NCBI GenBank assembly: GCA_025965795.1
Contig: JAOPWH010000152.1
Location: 1 to 32,219, forward strand
Length of the DNA: 32,219 nucleotides
Source of the DNA: Blastococcus sp.
Lineage (GTDB): Bacteria; Actinomycetota; Actinomycetes; Mycobacteriales; Geodermatophilaceae
Reading direction: 5' to 3'
Shown: in pieces, positions 15,870-23,430 of the stretch
Layout of the letters: every line of letters starts with the position of its first letter
Position numbering within the stretch: position 1 is the stretch's first letter
The notes under the pieces: generated by a model
Database searches by the model: none
What the model was told of the DNA's origin: nothing
The model's input: only the letters and a program-made list of their open reading frames with translations
Position numbers and translations under genes: made by a program

Positions 15870-16550
15870 ATGAGAAGTACCCGGATCCTGGTGGCGGTCC
15901 TCGCCGTTGTCGGCATGCTCGGCGCTCCCTCAACGGCGCTGGCCTCCGGCGGCGCACCCAAGCCCACCCAGCCCTCCCCGCCCGCCCTGTCCTCGGTGAC
16001 CCTGGACGCCATCGACGTCGTGGGCGGAACCCCCGTCGTCGGCACCGTCACCTTGACGTCCCCGGCCGCCACGGGAGGGCTTTCGGTCGCACTGTCCAGC
16101 GACAACCCCGCGGCCGCGACAGTCCGCAGCGGCGTCACCGTCCCCGCCGGGTCCAAGAGCGCAACGTTCCCCGTCGCGACCGCGACCGTGCCCAACATCC
16201 AGTCCGCCCTGGTCATCGGCAGCGCCGGCGCCGTGACGACGTACGCGATCCTCACGGTGCACACGCAGTCGGCCTTCTCCACGGGAAGCGTCGGGATCAT
16301 TCCCGGTGGCACCGGGAACGGGACGATCACCTCGCAGCCGGCCGGAATCGACTGCACGATCGGATCCAGTGTGAGTGGCGTCTGCTCGGCCTTCTTCCCG
16401 GTGGGAACGGTGGTCCGCCTCACGGCCACCGCTTCGCCGGGCTCCAAGTTCCAGGGGTGGCGTGGCCTGCCAGGCTGTGGCGACCCCTCCACGATCACCG
16501 TGGCACGCGCCACGACGATCTACTGCCAGCCCGGCTTCACGCTCAAGTAG
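15870..16550 (+). CDS. Secreted beta-rich protein with Ig-like and bacterial-repeat domains
   Basis: This 226-residue protein has a Sec signal peptide (RSTRILVAVLAVVGMLGAP, cleavage near residue 27 after ALA). The mature part has a Pro-rich stretch, then an Ig-like strand pattern (VGGTPVVGTVTLTSPAATG, SVALSSDNPAAATV, VPAGSKSATFPV) and, from about residue 145, a bacterial repeat of the GNGTITSQPAGIDC...GVCSAFFPVGTVVRLTA type with GSKFQGWRG and cysteines likely forming disulphides. Such modules are adhesion or surface-structure elements. No enzymatic domain. ATG at 15870 with AAAGGG upstream; the long open frame before it belongs to the shadow of the channel gene. Confidence 0.75.
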   Translation: MRSTRILVAVLAVVGMLGAPSTALASGGAPKPTQPSPPALSSVTLDAIDVVGGTPVVGTVTLTSPAATGGLSVALSSDNPAAATVRSGVTVPAGSKSATFPVATATVPNIQSALVIGSAGAVTTYAILTVHTQSAFSTGSVGIIPGGTGNGTITSQPAGIDCTIGSSVSGVCSAFFPVGTVVRLTATASPGSKFQGWRGLPGCGDPSTITVARATTIYCQPGFTLK

Positions 16551-16634
16551 GCCGTCCGGGCCGGCCCGATGCGGCGGTGATGCTGCTCCGCACCCGGCGC
16601 CCGGGCAGGCCTGACCGCTTCCTCGGACGGGGCG

Positions 16635-16648
16635 CTGCCCATCGGCAG
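16635..16648. terminator. Short hairpin in the convergent space
   Basis: CTGCC at 16635-16639 pairs with GGCAG at 16644-16648 around a four-base loop. It lies between two convergent genes (ends at 16550 and 16682). The stem is only five base pairs, so this is a weak call. Confidence 0.25.
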
Positions 16649-16681
16649 TCCTCGCGTGGCCTCTGACGACGAGCAGGGGAG

Positions 16682-17686
16682 CTACCGCAACGCCGCTCGG
16701 CGAGGCGACGCGACGGTCGTGGGAAGGCGACCGGCACGCCGGAAGATGGGCAGCGGGCGAGCGGTGCAGGCACCCGCCAGACACGGCAGCCCCAGGCCCT
16801 CCTGGGTCGTCGCGAGCGTCGAGTAGTGGTCGTAGTAGCCGCCATAGGTGCCGGGCACTACCTGCGGCCCCAGGACGAGCAGCATCGTGCTCGTCTCCTT
16901 GCTGGACCGGGTGATCTGCCCTTCATCGAAGGTGATGACGATCAAGCTGTCCGGCCCATAGGCAGGTGAGGCCCGGATCAGCGGGATCTCCTTCTTCAAG
17001 AAGTTGTCATATGCCGCAACCGGACCGACCCTGACTCTGGCCCTGTTCGTGCAGGTCTGGTAACCGCCGTCGCAGCCATTCGGGCCGATGAAGTTGTACT
17101 TCGGTACATTGCCGGCGGCGAGGGCCCTGTTGAAATGGGACATGTCGTCCCAGCCGGTGGTGCCTGCCGGCACAGCGTAGGTCGGGCAGGTCGAATCCAG
17201 ATCGGTGAACCACAAGGCCGGGTTGTGCCCGTCCTTGTAGAAATTGTGGGTTCTCATGGACCCGGACTCGCCGGTGTGGCAATTGGACGGCATGGACTCC
17301 ATCCACGCGTTCCACTGTCCTCGACCGAGCTGGCTGAAGATGTTCGGTACGGCGAACTTCCCGCACGGACCTTGGCGCTGGCACTGGGCGTACTGCCCCG
17401 AGGTGATGGCGACGTACTGGCTCAACGAACCCGTGCTGACGGAGTTGTAACCGGTGAACCACGCCCCCTGGCGCTTGAGGGTCTGCAGGATGTAGGGGTC
17501 CTTGGACGGCGTGCTGGTCATCTGTGCCAGCGACTTGTTCTCGCCCATGACGACGAAGACGTGACCGAAGGACGGCGTGACGCGGGATGCGGTCTCGAGT
17601 GGTGCGGCACCGGCAGGGGCTGGTGACGACAGGCCGACGACGGCGAGGACGATCACGCTCAGCAGGGGGGTGACGGGACGCCGCAC
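16682..17686 (-). CDS. Secreted phosphoesterase (PF04185-type, acid phosphatase/phospholipase C-like)
   Basis: This 334-residue protein has a Sec signal peptide (VRRPVTPLLSVIVLAVVGL, cleavage near AGA) and the phosphoesterase fold: VFVVMGENKSLAQM (the VVxxENxS motif with metal-binding Glu/Asn), YNSVSTGSLSQYVAITSG, a NAWMESMP segment, DSLIVITFDEG (metal-binding Asp-Glu) and GGYYDHYSTLATTQEGLG at the C-terminal side with the late His. It is shorter than full phospholipase C enzymes and closer to the bacterial acid phosphatase/phosphoesterase group. The GTG at 17686 has GAGGAG eight bases upstream; a GTG ten codons earlier has no good site. Substrate unknown. Confidence 0.85.
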   Translation of the reverse strand: MRRPVTPLLSVIVLAVVGLSSPAPAGAAPLETASRVTPSFGHVFVVMGENKSLAQMTSTPSKDPYILQTLKRQGAWFTGYNSVSTGSLSQYVAITSGQYAQCQRQGPCGKFAVPNIFSQLGRGQWNAWMESMPSNCHTGESGSMRTHNFYKDGHNPALWFTDLDSTCPTYAVPAGTTGWDDMSHFNRALAAGNVPKYNFIGPNGCDGGYQTCTNRARVRVGPVAAYDNFLKKEIPLIRASPAYGPDSLIVITFDEGQITRSSKETSTMLLVLGPQVVPGTYGGYYDHYSTLATTQEGLGLPCLAGACTARPLPIFRRAGRLPTTVASPRRAALR

Positions 17687-18178
17687 GGCCGGGCTCCTCT
17701 TCGGATGCACGCTCACCGGTGCGATCCGACTTCGATGCGCTCAGTATTCGTAGCGGGATCGATGAGCGTTACCGGAAGAATCCTCGAGGGCCAGTGCGCA
17801 TCAGCTGCTGGCGGCCTGCTGGACTGTCAGGTCGGAGCCTCCGTCTGAATGCGGCGCTCGACGCGAGTCTGTGATGTGGCCGTGAGCTGTGTCAACAATC
17901 TCGGACCCGCTCCCGCTTGATCAGACTGCACGTTCGTCGGGCCCTTTCGTCATGGCTCTCGAGCATGAGTGTCGGGTCCGGTCCTCGCACTACTGATCGG
18001 AGACTGGTCGTGCGAACAGCCGACCGCCGACAGCGGCGTGGCAGCGCTGATGGTGGCGCGGTGTAACCACGCGGTGCAGGACCGCGGACGGTGGGCGTGT
18101 ACGACCCGTCGGCACGGCGCGGCGTTTGCGCGACCACACGGCGACCACGAGCGCGCTCGACGACCCCGGTAGGACGAA
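17687..18178. other. Gene-free stretch before tRNA-Lys
   Basis: About 490 bases between the phosphoesterase start and the tRNA-Lys terminator. I see no convincing open reading frame, repeat or RNA structure. Frames that exist overlap the tRNA or lack a ribosome binding site and the high-GC third positions of real genes here. GC is lower at its left end, where the phosphoesterase promoter must lie. Confidence 0.4.
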
Positions 18179-18206
18179 GCGGCCCCGTCCGGTAGGACGA
18201 GGCCGC
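18179..18206 (-). terminator. Strong terminator of tRNA-Lys
   Basis: On the minus strand a 12-bp stem (GCGGCCTCGTCC pairing with GGACGGGGCCGC, one G-T pair) with the four-base loop TACC lies 13 bases after the tRNA. It is one of the strongest hairpins in the window. The 12-base sequence CCGGTAGGACGA of its right part is repeated at 18166-18177. Confidence 0.75.
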
Positions 18207-18219
18207 TGGTCGATCGGAG

Positions 18220-18292
<73 letters not shown>

Positions 18293-18321
18293 GTGTCGCC
18301 CGTGCAGGGCAACGAGGGGCA

Positions 18322-18327
18322 ACGATA
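18322..18327 (-). promoter_or_regulatory. -10 box of tRNA-Lys
   Basis: TATCGT on the minus strand lies 29 bases before the tRNA-Lys 5' end. It is embedded in GGTATCGTTGC, a sequence that is also found before tRNA-His at 32157-32167, which supports a common tRNA promoter element. No consensus -35 box was recognised. Confidence 0.45.
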
Positions 18328-18401
18328 CCAGCGCCCCGACGGCCTGGATCCGGCGGTCGGCGTGACCCTGCTCGCGGTGCTCGTCCACCGCCGATGTCGT
18401 C

Positions 18402-18427
18402 GGAACAGGGACACTAGGTACCAGGTT
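18402..18427 (+). promoter_or_regulatory. ECF sigma-E-like promoter of the L,D-transpeptidase
   Basis: GGAAC at 18402-18406 is followed by exactly 18 bases and GTT at 18425-18427. This is the GGAAC-N18/19-GTT pattern of actinobacterial envelope-stress ECF sigma factors such as SigE. It lies 50 bases before the start codon of a cell-wall enzyme, which fits. A hairpin (GTTCCCC 18425-18431 with GGGGAAC 18449-18455) follows in the leader. Confidence 0.5.
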
Positions 18428-18476
18428 CCCCCCTGTCAGCCGATAGTCGGGGAACAGCCGAGGGGAGTTTCATCAG

Positions 18477-19670
18477 ATGCGACGGACAGCCGCAGCCATC
18501 GCCGCGGGGGCACTGGTGTTCCTTGCCGGGTGCAACTCGAACGACGACAGCGGCGGCGGGTCCGGGTCCGGCTCCGACGGGCCGGCCGCCGCGGAGTCCG
18601 CGGCGCCAGCGCAGCTGTCGCTCACGCCGGCCGACGGCGCCGCCGACGTCGCACCCTCCGCGCCCCTCGAGATCGCCGTCACCGACGGCGCGCTGGGCGA
18701 GGTCACCGTCGTCGATGCCGCCGGAACCGTGATGCCGGGCAAGGTCGAGGACGGCCCCGACGCAACGGCACCGGACGTCTGGGTGCCAGAGACTCCCTTG
18801 GCGTACAGCGCCAGCTACACCGTGAACGCGACCGCGACCAACGAGGCGGACGAGGAAGCAAAGGCGAAGACCACCTTCACGACCGTGACGCCCGGGCACC
18901 TGTCCACCCCGTCGATCGGCCCCCTCGACGGCACGACCGTCGGGGTCGGCCTGCCGATCCGCGTCTACTTCGACGAGCCGGTCACCGACAAGGCCGCGGT
19001 GGAGAGTCACCTGAAGGTCACCAGCACGAAGCCGACCGACGGCGCCTGGAACTGGCTCAGCGCCACCGAGGTGCACTTCCGGCCGTCCCAGTACTGGCCC
19101 GCCGACACCGACGTCACCCTGGACGCCGAGCTCTACGGCGTGAACTTCGGTGGCGACGTCTGGGGCGAGAAGAACCGGACGGTGGGCTTCCACATCGGCG
19201 CACGGCACGTCTCGATCGCCGACGCCGCGACGCACCAGATGCAGGTCTACGACGGCGACAAGCTCGTCCAGACCTACCCGATCAGCACCGGCAAGCCGTC
19301 GAACCCCAGCTACAACGGGCCGCACGTGGTCACCGGCCTCGAGCGCAACAAGGTCATGGACTCCAGCACCTACGGCGTGCCGGTGAACAGCCCCAACGGG
19401 TACCGGACACCGGTCGAGTACGCCGTCCGCATCTCCAACAGCGGGGAGTTCGTGCACGCCGCCCCGTGGTCGGTCGCCCAGCAGGGCCACTCCAACGTCT
19501 CCCACGGGTGCATCAACATGTCCACCGAGCGAGCCGCCTGGTTCTTCAACTTCTCCCAGCCGGGCGACATCGTGGAGATCAAGAACTCCGCCGGTGGACC
19601 GCTGACCTCCGACATCTCCGACTGGACCATCCCGTGGGCCGACTGGCAGGCCGGCAGCGCCCTGAAGTGA
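18477..19670 (+). CDS. L,D-transpeptidase lipoprotein (YkuD domain)
   Basis: This 397-residue enzyme makes 3-3 cross-links in peptidoglycan outside the cytoplasmic membrane. The leader ends in a lipobox LAGC with Cys19, followed by a Ser/Gly-rich linker. Two Ig-like domains follow (about 45-145 and 150-250), as in mycobacterial LdtMt2-type proteins. The YkuD catalytic domain runs from about residue 250, with HIGARHVSIADAATHQMQVY at its start, FVHAAPW and the active-site motif SHGCINMS with His343 and Cys345. A WxxPWADW-type C-terminal tail is as in the LdtA/LdtB family. ATG at 18477 has GGGGAG upstream. A sigma-E-like promoter precedes it. Confidence 0.94.
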   Translation: MRRTAAAIAAGALVFLAGCNSNDDSGGGSGSGSDGPAAAESAAPAQLSLTPADGAADVAPSAPLEIAVTDGALGEVTVVDAAGTVMPGKVEDGPDATAPDVWVPETPLAYSASYTVNATATNEADEEAKAKTTFTTVTPGHLSTPSIGPLDGTTVGVGLPIRVYFDEPVTDKAAVESHLKVTSTKPTDGAWNWLSATEVHFRPSQYWPADTDVTLDAELYGVNFGGDVWGEKNRTVGFHIGARHVSIADAATHQMQVYDGDKLVQTYPISTGKPSNPSYNGPHVVTGLERNKVMDSSTYGVPVNSPNGYRTPVEYAVRISNSGEFVHAAPWSVAQQGHSNVSHGCINMSTERAAWFFNFSQPGDIVEIKNSAGGPLTSDISDWTIPWADWQAGSALK

Positions 19671-19692
19671 GCCGCTGGTCCGGCTGACCGGT

Positions 19693-19712
19693 CGAGCCGT
19701 TTCTGCGGCTCG
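19693..19712 (+). terminator. Terminator of the L,D-transpeptidase gene
   Basis: CGAGCCG at 19693-19699 and CGGCTCG at 19706-19712 form a perfect 7-bp stem with the loop TTTCTG, 22 bases after the stop codon. Confidence 0.55.
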
Positions 19713-19753
19713 CCCGGCGGGCACCTCCCGATCAACCGTCGAGGAGGAACCCC

Positions 19754-20170
19754 GTGGACACCTGGCTCATCGTGCTGATCGTCGTCGCGATCGTCGTGCT
19801 CGTACTCGTGCTGGCGTTGCTCTGGTCGAAGAACCGCCGGATCGCCGGCCAGCGGAAGCGGGAGCAGGCCCGTGAGCACCTGCAGGAGGCGCAGGTCCTG
19901 GCCGCACGCGCGGACCGGGACCAGGCGCTCGCCGAGGAACAGGCCGCCCGCGCGCGGCGCGAGCGCGCCGAGGTCGAGGAGCGCACGGCCCTCGCCGAGC
20001 AGGAGGCCCGCCAGCGGGCTGCCCACGCGGGGGAGGAGCTGCAACGGGCCGAGCAGCTCCGTGCCCAGGCGGAGAAGCTCGCCCCTGACCTGAGCCTCGA
20101 CGGGCACCCGCAGCACCGCCCCGGCGACAGTGCTCACCCCGATCAGCCGGGTGGCGCCACCCGCCGCTGA
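19754..20170 (+). CDS. Small membrane-anchored coiled-coil protein
   Basis: This 138-residue protein has an N-terminal hydrophobic anchor (residues 4-24, IVLIVVAIVVLVLVLALLW) followed by a basic stop-transfer patch (SKNRRIAGQRKRE) and a long helix rich in Ala, Glu, Arg and Gln (about residues 32-112) that should form a coiled coil; the tail is Pro/Gly-rich and basic. There is no catalytic motif. The topology suggests an N-in or short-N-out anchor with the coiled coil in the cytoplasm. GTG start with GAGGAGGA upstream. Function unknown. Confidence 0.75.
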   Translation: MDTWLIVLIVVAIVVLVLVLALLWSKNRRIAGQRKREQAREHLQEAQVLAARADRDQALAEEQAARARRERAEVEERTALAEQEARQRAAHAGEELQRAEQLRAQAEKLAPDLSLDGHPQHRPGDSAHPDQPGGATRR

Positions 20171-20183
20171 GTTTCGGTGGCCG

Positions 20184-20203
20184 CTCCGGTCTCACCTCCG
20201 GAG
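20184..20203 (+). terminator. Hairpin after the coiled-coil gene
   Basis: CTCCGG at 20184-20189 and CCGGAG at 20198-20203 form a 6-bp stem with an eight-base loop, 13 bases after the stop codon. Confidence 0.35.
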
Positions 20204-20305
20204 GGACGAACGCAGTCCGCCGCGGCACGCCGCAGGGTCTCCATCCTGTCGGTGCCCGGCCCTACGGTCGCCCTACCTCGAGCCATCGACTTTCGGAGGG
20301 GCGCC

Positions 20306-21388
20306 ATGACCGACCTGCTGGCCATCGGAACGCGCAAGGGGCTCTGGCTCGCGCGCAGTGAGGACGACCGCCGTAGCTGGACGCTGGACGGGCCACACCT
20401 GCTGGCCCAGGAGGTCGCGGCCGTGGCGATCGACACGCGGCGACCGGAGCCCCGGGTGCTCGCCGGCACCCAGTACGGCCACTGGGGCCCGACCGTCATG
20501 TGGTCCGACGACCTCGGCGGAGCCTGGAACGAGACGGACCACGGCGCGATCACCTTCCCCGAGGACACCGGGGCCGCCCTCGCCCGCGTGTGGCAGCTGC
20601 GCCCCGACTCCGCCGAGCGGCCCGACGTGGTGTGGGCCGGCTGCGAGCCGCACTCGCTGTGGCGCAGCACCGACGGCGGCTGCTCCTTCGAACTGGTCCG
20701 CGGCCTGTACGACCACCCGCACCGCCCCACCTGGGAGCCCGGCGGCGGGGGAGGCGCAGTGCACACCGTGCTCCCCGACCCGGCGTCGGACCGCGTGACG
20801 GTCGCGATGAGCACCGGCGGCGTCTACGTGAGTGACGACGGCGGCGACAAGTGGGAACCCCGCAACCGCGGCATCACCGTCGTCTTCGGTCCCGATCCGC
20901 TGCCGGAGTACGGGCAGTGCGTGCACAAGGTGGCGGTCGACGCCGCGGGCCCCGACCGCATGTACGCCCAGAACCACTTCGGGGTCTTCCGCACCGACGA
21001 CGCCGGGGTCTCGTGGACGTCGATCGCCGAAGGGCTCCCCGTCGACTTCGGCTTTCCGATCGTGGCCTCACCGCACACGCCCGACACCGCCTGGGTGATC
21101 CCGCTGGTCGCCGACATGCAGCGCGTGCCGAAGGACGGCCGGCTGCGGGTGCACCGCACCCGCGACGCGGGGGAGACGTGGACCGAGTTGGGCAACGGCC
21201 TGCCGGACGGCAACTGGAGCGCGGTCATGCGCGACGCGTTCTGCTCCGACGGCCACGGGACGACGGGCCTCTACTTCGGCACCCGTGACGGCTGCGTCTA
21301 CGCCAGCGCCGACGAGGGTGACAGCTTCACCCTGGTCGCCGACCATCTGCCCGACGTCCTCACCGTGCGCGCCGCGAGCCTGCCGTGA
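20306..21388 (+). CDS. Asp-box (BNR) repeat beta-propeller protein, sialidase/VPS10-like fold
   Basis: This 360-residue protein has at least six Asp-box-type repeats of the form SxDxGxxW: WSDDLGGAW, RSTDGGCSF, VSDDGGDKW, RTDDAGVSW, RTRDAGETW and ASADEGDSF, spaced about 40-70 residues. They predict a beta-propeller. There is no signal peptide (start MTDLLAIGTRKGLWLARSED), so it is cytoplasmic; the sialidase catalytic Arg triad is not evident, and the glycosidase label usually given to such proteins is not supported here. The ATG has GGAGG upstream. A MoaD/ThiS-like gene follows 13 bases later, so the two are probably an operon. Confidence 0.85.
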   Translation: MTDLLAIGTRKGLWLARSEDDRRSWTLDGPHLLAQEVAAVAIDTRRPEPRVLAGTQYGHWGPTVMWSDDLGGAWNETDHGAITFPEDTGAALARVWQLRPDSAERPDVVWAGCEPHSLWRSTDGGCSFELVRGLYDHPHRPTWEPGGGGGAVHTVLPDPASDRVTVAMSTGGVYVSDDGGDKWEPRNRGITVVFGPDPLPEYGQCVHKVAVDAAGPDRMYAQNHFGVFRTDDAGVSWTSIAEGLPVDFGFPIVASPHTPDTAWVIPLVADMQRVPKDGRLRVHRTRDAGETWTELGNGLPDGNWSAVMRDAFCSDGHGTTGLYFGTRDGCVYASADEGDSFTLVADHLPDVLTVRAASLP

Positions 21389-21401
21389 CCGGCGGAGCGC
21401 C

Positions 21402-21683
21402 GTGACCGTGGAAGTGGTCCTGCCCGGGGTGCTCGCCGACCTGGCGGGGGGCTCGAAGCACCTGCGGGTGGAGTCGGGAGGAGCGACGGTCGCCGACCTG
21501 CTCGACGCGCTGGCCGCGGAACATCCGCTGCTGGCCCGGCGGATCCGGGACGAGACCGGCAAGGTGCGCCGCTTCGTGAACGTGTACGTCGACGGCGAGG
21601 ACGTGCGCTACTCGGAGGGCGTGGCGACTCCGGTCAAGGACGGCGCGGTCGTGCAGGTGCTGCCCTCCGTGGCCGGCGGCTGA
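21402..21683 (+). CDS. MoaD/ThiS-like ubiquitin-fold protein ending in Gly-Gly
   Basis: This 93-residue protein has the beta-grasp fold of MoaD and ThiS: VTVEVVLPGVLADLAGGSK (strands 1-2), VADLLDALAAEHPLLARRI (helix), FVNVYVDGEDVR and DGAVVQVLPSVAGG at the C-terminus. The Gly-Gly end is the site of thiocarboxylation in sulphur carriers and of conjugation in ubiquitin-like modifiers. No adenylating enzyme (MoeB/ThiF) is present in the window. It lies 13 bases after the propeller gene on the same strand. GTG at 21402, with GGCGGAG upstream, is chosen because the fold starts there; sulphur carrier or conjugated modifier cannot be decided. Confidence 0.8.
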   Translation: MTVEVVLPGVLADLAGGSKHLRVESGGATVADLLDALAAEHPLLARRIRDETGKVRRFVNVYVDGEDVRYSEGVATPVKDGAVVQVLPSVAGG

Positions 21684-21701
21684 GCGCTCGGAGAGGAGTC
21701 C

Positions 21702-21715
21702 GACCTCAGCAGGTC
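21702..21715. terminator. Short hairpin between convergent genes
   Basis: GACCT at 21702-21706 and AGGTC at 21711-21715 form a five-base stem with the loop CAGC, between the MoaD-like gene and the convergent small gene. Weak evidence. Confidence 0.25.
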
Positions 21716-21736
21716 ACACCGTCGGTCGGGGAACCG

Positions 21737-22060
21737 TCAGAGCGCGGCCAGGGCGGCGCAGTTCGGGCAGAGCTGCTGGTCGTCGTAGCTCTCCGGCGGC
21801 CAGGGCAGCTGCTCGTCGATCGTGACGTACGCGCCGCAGAGCGCCTTGCGGCTCTGCCCGTTCACCCGGCCGATCGTGGCGTGCGCCGGGCCGATCTGTC
21901 GCGGCTTGAGGCCGTCGCCCCCGTAGGAGCCGACCATCACGACTGCGTGGGCCGTCCCGTACGCGTAGACGCTGGTCATGTACGACAGAGTCCGAGGCTT
22001 CCGGCCCTTCCGCCAGCACCGCCGGATGCGTGTTCGGCGCAGGCGCCACAGCAGCCTCAT
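21737..22060 (-). CDS. Small Cys-containing hypothetical protein
   Basis: This 107-residue protein is basic at its N-terminus (MRLLWRLRRTRIRRCWRKGR), then more acidic, with the C-terminal cysteine pattern LCGAYVTIDEQLPW...LCPNCAAL, an arrangement often seen in small actinobacterial proteins with a possible zinc site. Codon use in the C-terminal 80 residues is typical of real genes here. The ATG at 22060 has ACGGAG upstream; an internal ATG at 21979 has none, so the longer form is preferred. I do not recognise the family. It is divergent from the acyl-CoA dehydrogenase gene. Confidence 0.6.
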   Translation of the reverse strand: MRLLWRLRRTRIRRCWRKGRKPRTLSYMTSVYAYGTAHAVVMVGSYGGDGLKPRQIGPAHATIGRVNGQSRKALCGAYVTIDEQLPWPPESYDDQQLCPNCAALAAL

Positions 22061-22184
22061 GCGCTCCGTCAGGCGGGGGAGGGGCGTCCGGCAGCCGGGG
22101 TTCGGCGGTCGGCACTGCGCACCATGAACCGACCAAGCGGTCTGTACGTTGTCGGCCAGTTGGCCCGTCCTCCGGAGGTTCGCT

Positions 22185-23314
<1,130 letters not shown>

Positions 23315-23327
<13 letters not shown>

Positions 23328-23430
23328 GCCCCTCACCGAACTGGCTCGGCCTCTGGCCCGGACTGACTGGTTGGGCCGGCGCCTCGAGACCGGGTGTCGT
23401 CCCGTCAGCGCGTCATCCCGTCAGCGCGTC
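23315..23430. repeat. Duplicated gene-end sequences in a convergent spacer
   Basis: GCTCGGCCTCTG, which contains the last codons and stop region of the acyl-CoA dehydrogenase (23315-23326), is repeated exactly at 23344-23355. CCCGTCAGCGCGTC, which contains the stop of the AAA/LuxR gene (23417-23430), is repeated exactly at 23401-23414. A weak GGCCC/GGGCC stem lies between them at about 23356-23379. Confidence 0.6.
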
